DNA of 64,000 bases from Limnomonas spitsbergensis (taxonomy: Eukaryota; Chlorophyta; Chlorophyceae; Chlamydomonadales): NCBI GenBank assembly GCA_037349105.1, contig JAYJMM010000119.1, forward strand, positions 7,699,001 to 7,763,000, read 5' to 3'. The notes beneath the pieces are model-generated. The model made no database searches. It saw nothing but the letters and a program-made list of their open reading frames with translations, and was not told where the DNA came from. Shown piece after piece: positions 1 to 13,138 of the stretch (the first letter of the stretch is position 1; the number at the start of each line of letters is the position of its first letter). Both the position numbers and the translations under genes were made by a program.

Positions 1-310
1 AAGTGCAGCACCGCTGCAACTGTTAGCCTTGCGCCCAACCAGTGGATTGAATGATACCCACATAATGATATCAGTGGCATTGAGCTATCGCGGCAGGTCG
101 GGTTAAGTCTTATATGTGCGCTCGGCTGTAGGCTGGTCTGGGTGTGGTCCCAATCAGTGCAAATGCAGCACCGCTGCAACTGTGAGCCTTGCGCCCAACC
201 AGTGGATTGCATGATACCCACATAATGATATCAGTAGCATTGAGCTGTCGCGGCAGCTCGGGTTCATTCTTAAATGCGCGTTGCGATGGCAACCGGCCGT
301 AGGCTGGTCT
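1..310. repeat. Subterminal tandem array, ~170-bp unit (left copy, cut by window edge)
   Basis: Nearly two units are present. Each contains a CCAGTGGATTG block, a TAATGATATCAGT block and a block ending GGCTGTAGGCTGG. This is the reverse complement of the array at 12825-14060. It differs by a 7-bp deletion (CAACCGG type) near position 122. Confidence 0.85.
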
Positions 311-1019
311 ATAGCATGTGTGTCTCACTGCCCACCAATGCTGCTACCTGTCACACAGGTGCTAGCGCTAGTTGATGAAACATACGAGCGGGCGTTGCTA
401 GATGCAGCTGGCAGAGGGGACCCCAGACATCCTGCTACTGAACACAGGTTTGCGGCTGCCTCTCGCACATGGTTTCAGCATACGGCACGAACTTAAGGCT
501 GAGGCTTGGCTGACCCTAGAGGATGGCGCAGCGGTCAGCAGCGTGACAGACGTGCTGCCAGCGAGGTTGGGCTAGGGGAGAGGGCGAGCATGTGGGGGAC
601 GCTTTGCATGCATGCTTTCAATGCTCCAGCGCGCAGCATCAGCTGAGGGGGCGGGGATGGGCAGGTCCTCCGAACGATGCTAGTGACTTCTTCGAGTTGT
701 TTTTTGTTGAGGCGTAGACGTTTTCATACGCTGGACCTTCTTAAGTATTTCCTTACAGCCTTTTGTTTGTCCCTTCACTTTATTTCCCACTTTTCCTTTT
801 TTTTGTCCCCTTGTGTTTGTTTCGCTCCCTGTAGTTAAGCGCCCCCGCGCCCGAGCTTTTTTGAGCAGGGCCCAGAGTTGTAACATCATTTGACGTCTGC
901 CTCAGACTTCTGCTCATTGTTATCTGATGTCTGCTACCTCCTTCAGCTACAGCTCATCAGGGCACTGTTACCGGCATCTCAGAAACACCAGTCAACTACC
1001 GGCGGTACATCATTGAGAA

Positions 1020-1830
1020 GGCCAGGGATTTCATGGGAGGCCTGAGTGGATCTGCGCTTTGGCCTGGATTGCATACCGGTATCCGCTGTCAGTTAATTCA
1101 CTTACTTTTTGTTCATGCTTGTAAGGCTACCGGCCTGAGTAGATCTGCGGCATGGCCTAGGGTACCTGGCTGTAAGACTGGTTGTTATCGAAAAAATTAA
1201 GAAACCCTTGCCTTGAAGCTGAAAAGCCGCTAGATTGGATTGCACATCAGCTGTCAGTTGATTCACTTTCTGTTTATGGCATGCTGGTCAGGCTACCGGC
1301 CTGAGTGGATCTGCGGTATGGCCTAGGGCATCTTGCTTTAAGACTAGTTGTCATTGAATACATTAAGAAACAGTGGCCGGAAAGCTGCTTGGTTGTTTTG
1401 CACATCCGCTTTCAGTTGATTCACTTTCTGTTCATCACATGCGTGTCAGGCTACTGGCCTGAGTGGATATGCGGTATGGCTTAGGGCATCTGGCTGTAAG
1501 ACAAGTTGTCATCGAATAAGTTAAGAAACCCTGGCCGGAAAGCTGCTTGATTGTTTTGCACACTCTCTCTCAGTCGTTTCTCTTTCTGTTTAGGCTTGTC
1601 ATGCTACCGACCTTAGTAGATCTGCGGTATGGCCTAGGGCATCTGGCTGTAAGACTAGTTGTCATTGAATACATTAAGAAACCGTGGCTGGAAAGCTGCT
1701 TGGTTGTTTTGCACATCCGCTTTCAGTTGATTCACTTTCTGTTCATCGCATGCGTGTCAGCAGGCTACTGGCCTGAGTGGATCTGCGGTATGTTGTAGGG
1801 CATGTGGCTGTAAGACAGGTTGTGCATTGT
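1020..1830. repeat. Second tandem array, ~160-bp unit, five degenerate copies
   Basis: The motif GAGTGGATCTGCGGTATGG recurs with changes near 1050, 1135, 1300, 1460, 1612 and 1775. Each copy is followed by a GCCTAGGGCATCTGG and AAGAAACC block. The inverted copy lies at 11305-12115. It has no coding sense and is probably part of the transposon's subterminal region. Confidence 0.8.
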
Positions 1831-2090
1831 GGAATTTGGAAGCTATGGCCATTATAGATACAATGTATCTTAAAAGTTCAGCCACTCACACAACAACACA
1901 CATCAACAAAATAAAGAGCAGTGTGTGTCTGCTTCCTGGCCAAACGCGAGTCTTTGAAACCCAAAGGGCAACACAGTGGATTTTTTTTGCAGGTTTGTAA
2001 CAACTAAATTAAGGAGCCAACAGCCCGGACAACCCAGTTGTGACTGCAGTCATCACAATGTTAACAAGTTATAATGTCACCTTTGCTTGC

Positions 2091-5000
2091 TTAGTCGTCA
2101 CCGCTCTCTCCCCTGTCCTCTTCACTATCCCCGCTCTCAGGCCCCCCCTCATGAGTGTTGGCGGCGTACGCGTCCTCCTCACTTTCCCCGCTCTCGGTCC
2201 CATCACCTCCGCCCTCCTCGCTCCCTCCCCAGTCGTCCATGTCTTCGTCCTCCCCGTCCCCCTCCGCCTCCTCTACACCCTCCATGCCCTCTGCCTCATC
2301 GCTAGCATACTCTACTACAGGGACACTAGGGCTAGACAGCTGCTGTTGGGTTGTCCATCTCTCCTTTGCTGGCGGCCCCTCGATCCCCAGGGCTTTCAGC
2401 ACCCCCCACTGCCGAGCCAACACTGCCAGCTCGTCTGGCCGGGACGGAATTGAGTCGGTCCAGCAGAGCCACGGCACCACGCCGACAGCTGGCCACATGT
2501 TGCCGTTGTTGACGCTGGGCGGGCGGGCCTCCACGATAGGTGTCCGGAAGAGCGGGTCAAAAGCCGCAGCCCCTGAAGCCGTCTGGTGCCACGTCACCTG
2601 CGTGCATATAGCGCACGTAATTTGGGTCGCATTTGAACTATCTGAAGATGCCTTTGCCTCACTTACCCCCTTTCTTCCTTTTAACCGCAAACCCTACAAA
2701 GGGTCTGAACCCAAAAACCTAAAAAACGCAAATAACATCGGACATATATCAAACTCCTGGAACCCCAAACATGGAGCTGAACAGACAGCTGGCATTTCTA
2801 TTGTTTTGTCAGCAAATGGACAGCCTTCGGAATGCCCCTCTAGGCTGCAGCTGCGAAAGCCCCAAAGCCTCCCCCAACCGAAAAACTGAAGAGTAGCTGA
2901 CCCCTGAACTATATAGTACCCATGCTACCTCTGCCTCTCGAGAGCCCCCCCAAGACCTGCTGAACTAACCTCCAAGATGAGGTTATCACCGTGTGCGACC
3001 CCGGCAAGGCTGCTGTGTGTGATGATGCGCTCCACCTTGGCAAACCACATCGCTGAAGCTTCATTCTGCAGCAGCCAATTGGGCCTGGCGAGGAACCAAC
3101 TCCCAACCTTAAGCTTCAGGTCACCAATCCAGCAAGCCCGATAGGAAAGGGCGCTTGCCGCCATCCTCACAGCCAGGTTGGCGTCTGACGCGGCCGCTGC
3201 ATTGTTCGCCGGGCCTTGCTGCTGCCCGGCGATGCGCTGCCTCAGCCACATTGCAAATCGCACGATGTACGTGACCCTAAAGGTCACCGTACGGAACATG
3301 ACGGAGCCCCCGCCGCGAGCCGTCACAATAACTCCAGGCCGCTCATGCACCGGCCGCGCTCCCACCTCACCCAGGAACACAAGCCATAGCTCCCGGTGCC
3401 TTTGCAGCGCAGAGTCTTGATCCTTGTCGCCCATAGACCGCTGGAGGTACATGGCATGAAGCTGCGATTGTTGTTCCTCGGTCAAGGCGAATGCTTTCCC
3501 ACGTCCCACTGGCCAGCTGCCAGCTGGTGTCGCCGCGGCAGCGCTGTCAAGCACTGCCTCCTCCGGCACTCGACCTGTCGGGGCGGCCAGGGTGGCCTGA
3601 AAGACAGAGGCCAGCCGCAGCCCACAGGAAAGGGTGGCCCGCTGTGCCACCTCGAAGTCAGAGCATGCCCGGACTATTGTTGCTGCTGGGTGGGCGCGGT
3701 TCCGAGCGTACACCTTGACCTTCCCCCAGGTGCTCTCTGCCTGAAACATTGACGTCCTAAAGAGTGGGCCTACAAAGGGATGGTGGGTGAGGAGTGAGCA
3801 TGGGTCAGTGAAGTGAGCGTGGGTTGACGGGTGAGGGGGGGTGAAGGAGCAAAGGGGGGAAGGGGGGAGGGGGCGTTGTGGGGGGGGACAGGAAGTTGCG
3901 GCGGACGATGGGTTTTAGGTGGTTGAGGGGATTGAGGGGGGGAGCTCGTTGCGTGGGTTCACGGGATGGCTACGGTTGCACATCGCTGTTTGTTAAGACG
4001 CAAATTCTACAATTGAATACTAAAACAAGTGCGGAGGTTGTATATCTCATGACACAGCTCATCATGCTGAAGACTACACCGCCGGTACGAGCTCCGAAAT
4101 GGCCTACGCACCCCAGGTTGGCAGCACATCGAAGACGAGGTGGATGAGGTTGTGCATCTTGATGTCAGCCTCAGACGCAGGTAGGTGGAGCTCAGCCGAT
4201 ACTCCGGAACCAACACTTGATGCAGCCACAAGTAGATGGCGTGCCCCCACACATCATAAAAGCCTGCAGGCCTCTGAGGTCCGACAGAAACAGCAGAAGT
4301 TTCACATACAGGACCTCAGCGGGAGGGGGGGAGAGATGAGAGCTAGCGTCATAGATGGTGAAGCCAACTTGGTCAAGTGAGTCCAGCTCGTCCACCACCA
4401 CGTTCATGATAGAGTCATATGGGTCGCGTTTGAGGCCTTCCTCCTTAATGGCGCTGCCCATGTCAAACCCGAGGAAGTGACAGCCGAGCCCCACCCGGTA
4501 GCGATTGTGCGGGGCGACGTTAAGATTGATGAGGAGGAGTGGGCATGCGCTGCTCTTAGCGTCGTCGTCAAAGACCTGGAACGGGTCCGTCACTAGCATG
4601 AGCATTGGGCACCGCTGGTCTCGGATGAAGCGTGGGTCGGTGTTGACAAGCTCTGCAATGCCCGTACCGTCATAGACATCCTGCATCACATTGAAGTATG
4701 TGTCTAAGCATTCTACTTGGGTCTCCGGCCTGAGCCTGGTCATGCTAGGAGGGGCGGGCAACGACATTGTGGGGGGCGGGGGTGCATGGCAGGGAGAAGT
4801 GGGCAAACAGGCAAACTTACTCTCATTATGCCGTCAGATGACATGCGGCTGCGCCATGACCCCATCTCCTCAGCCAGGTCTCTAATCTGGAAAGAACGTT
4901 GGAGCCAGCTCCTAGCAGGACAGTAGACGAAACGGCTGCACAACGCACCCCTGTCCATACCAGGGGAAATAAGGGTTACGCGATGGGTATACTGATGGAT

Positions 5001-6405
5001 GTCACATCAGAACATAAGATGTCACTCTATGCAACTCCATTTAGCCCCATGCAGGTCCATACCCCACCATGCAGCTCCATGCAGCTCCACGACCGTACAT
5101 TCAGAGCTCTATACAGCCCCATGCAGCTCCAGGACCCTCCATGCAGCACCATGCAGCTCTATGCAAGTCCATGCACCTCACCTTTCACGGGTGCACTTGG
5201 AGCATGTCTTCGCTGTTTTTGAGGCCGCACGGTACAGCTGCCCACAGGGGCACTGGGTGTAGGAGACCTCCTCGTCCCACGCGCAGAAGCCTGGACAGAA
5301 AGAAAGATGAACGCCAATTAATTTGCAGCGAGGATAGCAGCCGATACAGCTGCAGCAGCAGCTGGTGCAGGGCAGGCTGGCAATGCTCAGCACCATGGGG
5401 ATTGGGGACACTGAAGACTGGCAGGGTACACATGCATATGTTAGGCTTTGCATGCATTTGAAGTCAGCATCGTTTAGCTTCGGCAATGATATCAGCAAAA
5501 TTCAACAAGCATGGTTTCTCACCCGACTCCTGCAACATTGTCAACATTGCCGTAAAGCTTTTGGGGAGAGCAGCAGCGAGCTTGGGGCGCCCTACACGGA
5601 CATAGCCCTCTGCCCGGCTAAGAAGGAGCTCGGCCACCGTTTCGTGGCTCATCTTCCCCGAGCCAGCCTTGATGAGGAGAGTTTCAACAAGGTCAGTGAG
5701 CACCAGACGCAGCAAGTCGCCCTTGCATGGCGTCACAGCCCGCCGCGTAAATCGAGGCCGTAACTTGCCGCCGTCGAACCCGGGCTGACGCTCTTTGAGA
5801 GCATGAAGCAACTCGTCAGAGCCTGAAAGAAAAAGGCAAATTTGAGGTCCTGACCATGGTCATGCCAGCATGCGAGAGCCTGCCAATCCAAGATGAGCAT
5901 CCAGCTCATCCATGCATTTGCATGCAGATGCTCAATGGGCTGCAATGCATGGGCTGAGATGCCAGCAAAAGTGCACAAGCAAGGTGATACAAGTGTACAT
6001 ACCAGGGTCATCAAATTGACAGGGATTTGTATCGGCGTCTTCGTGTAGAGCAGTTGCTGCATCAGCCGCGTCCTCGTCTTCAGTGTCCCCGTGCTGAGCA
6101 TTGCCAGCCTGCCCTGCACCAGCTGCTGCTGCAGCTGTATCGGCTGCTATCCTCGCTGCAAAGTAGGGACAAGTGGTCGGTCGCTGGCCGTCAGGAGGGA
6201 GCAGAAGGCCTGAATGCGTGCCTAAATAATTAGTACCTGGATGCTTTCCAACAGGATGAAAGAAGTTGGTTCCGGGAGAGTTCTGTCCTACAGATTGGCA
6301 ATGCTTCCATGCAGTTTTCCTTGATGTCAAAGGAATTGATGCCGTCGGTTCCATCATCCCGAAGGAACGACAACAAGAACGACAACCACACCACACTAGC
6401 GACAT
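2091..6405 (-). CDS. tnp2/CACTA-like transposase, multi-exon, acidic C-terminus
   Basis: This is a putative DDE-type transposase. Approximate exons from 5' to 3' on the minus strand are 6405-6003, 5822-5523, 5290-5182, 4911-4821, 4744 to about 4200, about 3753-2970, and about 2650-2091. Exons 1 to 3 join in frame at GT-AG borders. Exon 3 carries a Cys cluster (CPCG then CSKC) that looks zinc-binding. Exon 5 holds the tnp2-like core: a TDPFQVF segment (candidate first catalytic Asp), a VVVDEL segment and a CGCIKC finger. The last exon ends in a long Glu/Asp/Gly-rich tail before TAA. The obvious sites joining exon 4 to exon 5 do not keep frame, so a small exon is missed or the copy carries a frameshift. 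The start ATG at 6405 is tentative. About 230 bp separate it from the divergent second gene. Confidence 0.6.
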
Positions 6406-6634
6406 AATGCATTCAGAGAGAACCGATATTCACAACCAAGAAAGGCAGATAAGCCTGAGCGTGGCTTGTGGAAACAGCAATATAGCAGCCTCATCCAAAC
6501 AATTCAATCAAGTTTTCATACATATCCACACCTGCTGCTCACGCAGCCACCATCTGCTGCTCTTTCTTTCCATACGCACCTTCCTAATTGTTTGTTATCA
6601 AAGCCCGCCTATTCTGACGAACAGTTTTGAGAGG

Positions 6635-9541
6635 ATGGAAGAGGAGGAATATGACGATCCGGACAACAACGATGATGGCACGTTGGACTAAGGCGGCGGT
6701 GATGACAATGAAGACGAGTTCCCCTTGAGTCAGGTTGTGTGATGTGATCGGAGGCGCTGATCTTGTCCAATTACTTACACGGTGATCCACGTTTTTTTAG
6801 ATGGGCAACAAGGAGGATGTGGAGGAATGGCTTGGCAAAGTGTTTCGCAGCGCGACCACGGCCGCGGTTGTAAGCTTGAAGTTGCTGACGCAAGCATCTA
6901 AAGCTGGAGAGGCATACTTCAGCCTTGAAGAGCTTGCTGCCTTGCCCTCCACATGGTGGACTAACGATGTGTGCCTGACAGTCCCAGAGTGGTCCATCCT
7001 CCAGCTGGCATTTAGCCGTATGGGCTCGCCGCCGCAGCAGACCGCTGGTCACGCCTCTGCTGGCAGCCACAGTGACCCTACCCCCGCCACTCGAGTGCGG
7101 GTAGGTGAGGACTCCGACAACACGCCCACAGTCACTGCGGGGCTGCAGCAGATCGGCAACATGTATGTGGCAGCAGCATGCATCTCCCATGCATGTATGT
7201 ATCATGTTGGGGCTGCGCATGTATATGGCATGGCATATGGACCTTCATATTTCTCCCCTCCTGGCAGGGGCATTGACAACGAGTTCTATGCCATGAAGAT
7301 GTACTCGAGTAAAGCGAACCCTTCCACCCTAACCATCATCCCCAACGAAGCGATGGACCTAGCAATCCACCACAACCCTCCGCTCATCTTCAGCAAGCTG
7401 CGCAGTCATCACCCTGACCTGCTAGCTGCATTCATTGACAAGGTATTCCCTCATAGCTAGTGTTATTGTCGATGCCTGTGGATACCTTGGAAACACATGT
7501 GGAAGGCCGGCCTGCTGCCACTGAAAGTCTGAATGTCTCACCTTAAGCGGCCTCCAGCAAGCTTGGCCACATCTGAGTCCTCATTCAGGAGGATGCATTG
7601 AACCTGAAATGTAGCTGATTGGCACTGAACACGACACTAGTTACAACCCCCCCTATCACACTTGAACCCATGCTTATGTGCTTGCCGGTGTTGTGAAGTC
7701 TGTCTGTGGCCCTAACTGAAAATGAACTGAAGCTGATCAGCAGCATGATTGTAGCAATAGCAACTATTCCCGACTTCTATAATGTGCAGGTGTTGAAGGA
7801 AGACGGCTTCGAATCCGCTGCCGACCTCAAGGCCACCACCAACAAGGCGACGTTCAACGCTGTCATCAAGCTCATCGAGGGCAAAATTAAAAGCAAGATG
7901 GAGTCAGTGAAAAAAACAAGTCAAAAAGTGAGATACGGAATAATCACAGGTAAGCTACTGTTTGAGTGACCTACATCTCTGTAGCTGAGTGCTAACACAA
8001 GGGCCCCATCAATGAAGCATGATTACAATCAAGTTGCAACCTGGCCTTTGACCGCGGGTATAGGATGGGAGCGAGAGGCATGCATGGAAGTTTGCGCCTC
8101 TCAAACAAGCCTTCCAATTATAACCGCTCGGGGTGTGCGATATTATGGTAGTTTATGGTGTGCTGTATTTTGACATTGACCATGATTCATTTCAGATGAT
8201 TCAGTGCTCAGAACGGTAAAAAACCGGGAAATCTATAGAAATTGCTTTCATTCTTCCCCCCCTTGTGCACAGCTGAGCAAGGAGCGGCACGCACGCGCGA
8301 GATAAAAGAAGGCAGGAGGACCAATGGTGCGCACTCTTTTTACTTCTCAATTAGGATAACATCAGGCCACCACCCTTTGGCAGGCCTCGCTACGGCCGTG
8401 AAATGGCTGGTTGCCCACAGCCTTGAGGAGCAGCCTCCAGCCAGACGCCCGGGCACAACCTTCACTAAAAAGATATATTATAAATGCATTACATATACAG
8501 TATATTTCCCTGCAACTCAGCTTCATCCCATCTGCAGTTTGGCCTTTTTAACTTTGGCCGGAGGCGCTAGCTGTGGCATGTCGTACTCCTACGGCCCACA
8601 GCTGTTGGCCGGTCTAAGTTTGGACCCAATAGGGCCCTCAGTGAATGCGGGGTTGCTCTTTCGGGGTGGGCATGTATCAGAATAAAAAAGAAACACTGGC
8701 ATTGACAGATATGTGCATGCTCTGTGCCCTACTGCTGTAGGTGGTCAGGCGGAGGCAGAAGGGCTTGTGGAAGACCAGAGGATGTATTTGGCTGAACAAG
8801 AAGCCCACGCAGCAAACTTGCTGCGGCTTGCAGCGCCGCTCACACCCGCTGCTCCGCCGCCACCCGTTGCTCCGCCGCCACCCGCTGCTCTGCCACCACC
8901 CGCTGCTCCACCGCCACCCGCTGCGCAGCGGCCAACCACTGCGCCTGCTGTTCCGCCGCCTGCAGCGGCAAGGGATGTCGTACGGAGGCGACTGGCAGGC
9001 GCCCCGCCAGTAGCTGGGGCGACGGCGGCAAGTGCAGGAAGAAAGAGAACTGAACCATCAGGTACCTAAAAACTCAGGAATTTATTACACATGTCCACAT
9101 AATCTCCGCACACAAGCCTTTGCTATGAAACCACGGAATATTTATATTGTAGCCGCCTAAAGCTAAAGCAAGTACCCTGACCCTGAAACATGTACTATGA
9201 CCCTTAAACCTGGTAAGTAATATGAACCCACCCTGACCCATGACCATGGCGTAGCTTGGGCCACTCTGATACATCTACACTTGGACCCTGATATGTACAC
9301 ACTATGATCCATGACATAAGTACCCACCATATTGTGCTTCCACACCCGCTCCCCAACTAACTAATGTGTATGTATGTATGCAGGTGGCGGACGTACACAC
9401 TGCGCCAGGGAACGGACCCCAACAGAAGCCGCACGTGAACTCGCAGAACTCGCAGAGGACAAGGAGAGTCGCCGGCTAGCGGTGCAGCAGAGGGCCTTGA
9501 AGCTAGCTATTGCTTATCATGGCCCGCCGACGAGGAAGTGA
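6635..9541 (+). CDS. Second gene of the transposon, unknown function, possibly mutated
   Basis: I do not recognise this family. Candidate exons are 6635-6733 (very acidic, MEEEEYDDPDNN start), 6801-7162, 7268-7442, from 7790 (ends near 7906 or 7933), about 8741-9061 and 9384-9541 (stop TGA). The 7163-7267 intron is clean GT-AG and joins in frame, as does the last intron. The acidic exon has an in-frame TAA at 6689 before its donor, so either translation starts at the ATG at 6801 or this copy is broken. The 8741 exon encodes a run of APPPP repeats. The frame across the long intron before it could not be resolved, and an extra exon may be missed. CACTA elements often encode a second DNA-binding protein (TnpA type), so that role is a guess. 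The last exon is duplicated at 15007-15164. Confidence 0.5.
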
Positions 9542-10177
9542 GATAGAAAAAAGGTGCACTAGTACTACCAGATTGACCAGCCTAACTCTAGCAAGATGGC
9601 TGCCTAAATGTGATGCTTCCTTGTTTAAATTGTTTGAATGCAAACTCACGGAGAGTTGTGGTAGTCATGCATGAGGATGCCCTGCTGGTGTGAGACAGTG
9701 AGGTATCCCCTCGAATTGCTTGGCCAAGTGGAAACATTTTAATATGGATGGAAGGGTTAAGCCTGCTACGGTGTGCCGTTGTTTGCTTGGGAGTAGTTCT
9801 TGTTAAGAAGCACGCTGAGGCATAGAACGAGAAGTGAACAAGCATCGCCTACCAGTCTAGAAGCAAGCAAGGACAGAGACCTGCTGTGCATCTATATATG
9901 GATGAATGCAACCGGATGTCAGAAGACCGTTGGGAAGGAAAACGCACGTAAACCTGTGGGAAATCCAATGGGATTCCCAACGAATTCCCTTTTGGATGCA
10001 GGGGGTAACCGGTGGGAAATCGTATAATTTCCCTAGGGTTTCCCCCTGGGGCAACCGGTGGGAAATCGCGCGGAAATCCTAGGGTTTCCCTAGGGTTTCC
10101 TGATAGGGAAACCCTGCGACGGGAAATCCTAAGATTTCCTCTGGGTTTCCCTGTCTTCACTGTGATTTGGCAGGGTT
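9331..10177 (+). repeat. 847-bp direct repeat, first copy
   Basis: Identical to 14954-15800 (offset 5623) except for at least one base change (G at about 9686, C in the second copy). It contains the last exon of the second transposon gene and the GGGAAATCC-rich subterminal region. Confidence 0.95.
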
Positions 10178-10228
10178 ACCAGGCTCAGGCCGGAGACCCA
10201 AGTAGAATGCTTAGACACATACTTCAAT

Positions 10229-11041
10229 GTGATGCAGGATGTCTATGACGGTACGGGCATTGCAGAGCTTGTCAACACCGACCCACGCTTCATCCGAGAC
10301 CAGCGGTGCCCAATGCTCATGCTAGTGACGGACCCGTTCCAGGTCTTTGACGACGACGCTAAGAGCAGCGCATGCCCACTCCTCCTCATCAATCTTAACG
10401 TCGCCCCGCACAATCGCTACCGGGTGGGGCTCGGCTGTCACTTCCTCGGGTTTGACATGGGCAGCGCCATTAAGGAGGAAGGCCTCAAACGCGACCCATA
10501 TGACTCTATCATGAACGTGGTGGTGGACGAGCTGGACTCACTTGACCAAGTTGGCTTCACCATCTATGACGCTAGCTCTCATCTCTCCCCCCCTCCCGCT
10601 GAGGTCCTGTATGTGAAACTTCTGCTGTTTCTGTCGGACCTCAGAGGCCTGCAGGTGCCGTGGCTCTGCTGGACCGACTCAATTCCGTCCCGGCCAGACG
10701 AGCTGGCAGTGTTGGCTCGGCAGTGGGGGGTGCTGAAAGCCCTGGGGATCGAGGGGCCGCCAGCAAAGGAGAGATGGACAACCCAACAGCAGCTGTCTAG
10801 CCCTAGTGTCCCTGTAGTAGAGTATGCTAGCGATGAGGCAGAGGGCATGGAGGGTGTAGAGGAGGCGGAGGGGGACGGGGAGGACGAAGACATGGACGAC
10901 TGGGGAGGGAGCGAGGAGGGCGGAGGTGATGGGACCGAGAGCGGGGAAAGTGAGGAGGACGCGTACGCCGCCAACACTCATGAGGGGGGGCCTGAGAGCG
11001 GGGATAGTGAAGAGGACAGGGGAGAGAGCGGTGACGACTAA
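10229..11041 (+). pseudogene. Chimeric transposase fragment, 270-codon open frame
   Basis: The first ~142 codons match the tnp2-like core exon (minus-strand 4700-4263). The rest matches the acidic last exon (minus-strand 2476-2091). The fusion keeps one open frame across the deletion junction and ends with TAA at 11039. It lacks the CGCIKC finger, the Cys cluster and the middle exon, so it is unlikely to be an active transposase. It could still make a truncated protein that binds element ends; that is inference. Confidence 0.75.
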
Positions 11042-13138
11042 GCAAGCAAAGGTGACATTATAACTTGTTAACATTGTGATGACTGCAGTCACAACTGGGT
11101 TGTCCGGGCTGTTGGCTCCTTAATTTAGTTGTTACAAACCTGCAAAAAAAATCCACTGTGTTGCCCTTTGGGTTTCAAAGACTCGCGTTTGGCCAGGAAG
11201 CAGACACACACTGCTCTTTATTTTGTTGATGTGTGTTGTTGTGTGAGTGGCTGAACTTTTAAGATACATTGTATCTATAATGGCCATAGCTTCCAAATTC
11301 CACAATGCACAACCTGTCTTACAGCCACATGCCCTACAACATACCGCAGATCCACTCAGGCCAGTAGCCTGCTGACACGCATGCGATGAACAGAAAGTGA
11401 ATCAACTGAAAGCGGATGTGCAAAACAACCAAGCAGCTTTCCAGCCACGGTTTCTTAATGTATTCAATGACAACTAGTCTTACAGCCAGATGCCCTAGGC
11501 CATACCGCAGATCTACTAAGGTCGGTAGCATGACAAGCCTAAACAGAAAGAGAAACGACTGAGAGAGAGTGTGCAAAACAATCAAGCAGCTTTCCGGCCA
11601 GGGTTTCTTAACTTATTCGATGACAACTTGTCTTACAGCCAGATGCCCTAAGCCATACCGCATATCCACTCAGGCCAGTAGCCTGACACGCATGTGATGA
11701 ACAGAAAGTGAATCAACTGAAAGCGGATGTGCAAAACAACCAAGCAGCTTTCCGGCCACTGTTTCTTAATGTATTCAATGACAACTAGTCTTAAAGCAAG
11801 ATGCCCTAGGCCATACCGCAGATCCACTCAGGCCGGTAGCCTGACCAGCATGCCATAAACAGAAAGTGAATCAACTGACAGCTGATGTGCAATCCAATCT
11901 AGCGGCTTTTCAGCTTCAAGGCAAGGGTTTCTTAATTTTTTCGATAACAACCAGTCTTACAGCCAGGTACCCTAGGCCATGCCGCAGATCTACTCAGGCC
12001 GGTAGCCTTACAAGCATGAACAAAAAGTAAGTGAATTAACTGACAGCGGATACCGGTATGCAATCCAGGCCAAAGCGCAGATCCACTCAGGCCTCCCATG
12101 AAATCCCTGGCCTTCTCAATGATGTACCGCCGGTAGTTGACTGGTGTTTCTGAGATGCCGGTAACAGTGCCCTGATGAGCTGTAGCTGAAGGAGGTAGCA
12201 GACATCAGATAACAATGAGCAGAAGTCTGAGGCAGACGTCAAATGATGTTACAACTCTGGGCCCTGCTCAAAAAAGCTCGGGCGCGGGGGCGCTTAACTA
12301 CAGGGAGCGAAACAAACACAAGGGGACAAAAAAAAGGAAAAGTGGGAAATAAAGTGAAGGGACAAACAAAAGGCTGTAAGGAAATACTTAAGAAGGTCCA
12401 GCGTATGAAAACGTCTACGCCTCAACAAAAAACAACTCGAAGAAGTCACTAGCATCGTTCGGAGGACCTGCCCATCCCCGCCCCCTCAGCTGATGCTGCG
12501 CGCTGGAGCATTGAAAGCATGCATGCAAAGCGTCCCCCACATGCTCGCCCTCTCCCCTAGCCCAACCTCGCTGGCAGCACGTCTGTCACGCTGCTGACCG
12601 CTGCGCCATCCTCTAGGGTCAGCCAAGCCTCAGCCTTAAGTTCGTGCCGTATGCTGAAACCATGTGCGAGAGGCAGCCGCAAACCTGTGTTCAGTAGCAG
12701 GATGTCTGGGGTCCCCTCTGCCAGCTGCATCTAGCAACGCCCGCTCGTATGTTTCATCAACTAGCGCTAGCACCTGTGTGACAGGTAGCAGCATTGGTGG
12801 GCAGTGAGACACACATGCTATAGACCAGCCTACGGCCGGTTGCCATCGCAACGCGCATTTAAGAATGAACCCGAGCTGCCGCGACAGCTCAATGCTACTG
12901 ATATCATTATGTGGGTATCATGCAATCCACTGGTTGGGCGCAAGGCTCACAGTTGCAGCGGTGCTGCATTTGCACTGATTGGGACCACACCCAGACCAGC
13001 CTACAGCCGGTTGCCGAGCGCACATATAAGACTTAACCCGACCTGCCGCGATAGCTCAATGCCACTGATATCATTATGTGGGTATCATTCAATCCACTGG
13101 TTGGGCGCAAGGCTAACAGTTGCAGCGGTGCTGCACTT
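10656..13138 (-). repeat. Right arm of the large inverted repeat
   Basis: This is the reverse complement of 1-2476, including the ~160-bp array at 11305-12115 and the start of the ~170-bp array. Near-identity over about 2.5 kb implies a recent event or an assembly artefact. Confidence 0.95.
12243..12300 (+). repeat. Short interspersed GGGC-TGCTCAAAA-CTCGG motif, inside the transposon
   Basis: GTTACAACTCTGGGCCCTGC followed by TCAAAAAAGCTCGG and GGGGGCGC. Inverted copy at 832-889. Related copies lie at 23787, 24548, 30237 and 43278. Confidence 0.7.

Larger units (their letters stand above)
1..2476 (+). repeat. Left arm of a large inverted repeat
   Basis: Positions 1-2476 are almost identical, in reverse complement, to 10656-13138 (coordinate sum 13132, shifting to 13139 left of the 7-bp indel near 122). 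The arm includes the acidic last exon of the transposase and both tandem arrays. The inner break at 2476 is sharp. Confidence 0.95.

Noticed and set aside
2690..2712. CCCTACAAAGGGTC resembling the transposon tip
   Set aside because: Only partly matches the 28-bp terminus and lies inside the transposase gene; probably chance.
2477..4262. The segment missing from the nested copy as a retroposed (spliced) intron
   Set aside because: Its edges lack GT-AG in any register allowed by the shared GG, and it contains a coding exon (3749-2970).
5000..5200. GCAGCTCCATGCAGCTCC-rich plus-strand proteins
   Set aside because: Imperfect short repeats lying in an intron between two well-supported minus-strand transposase exons.
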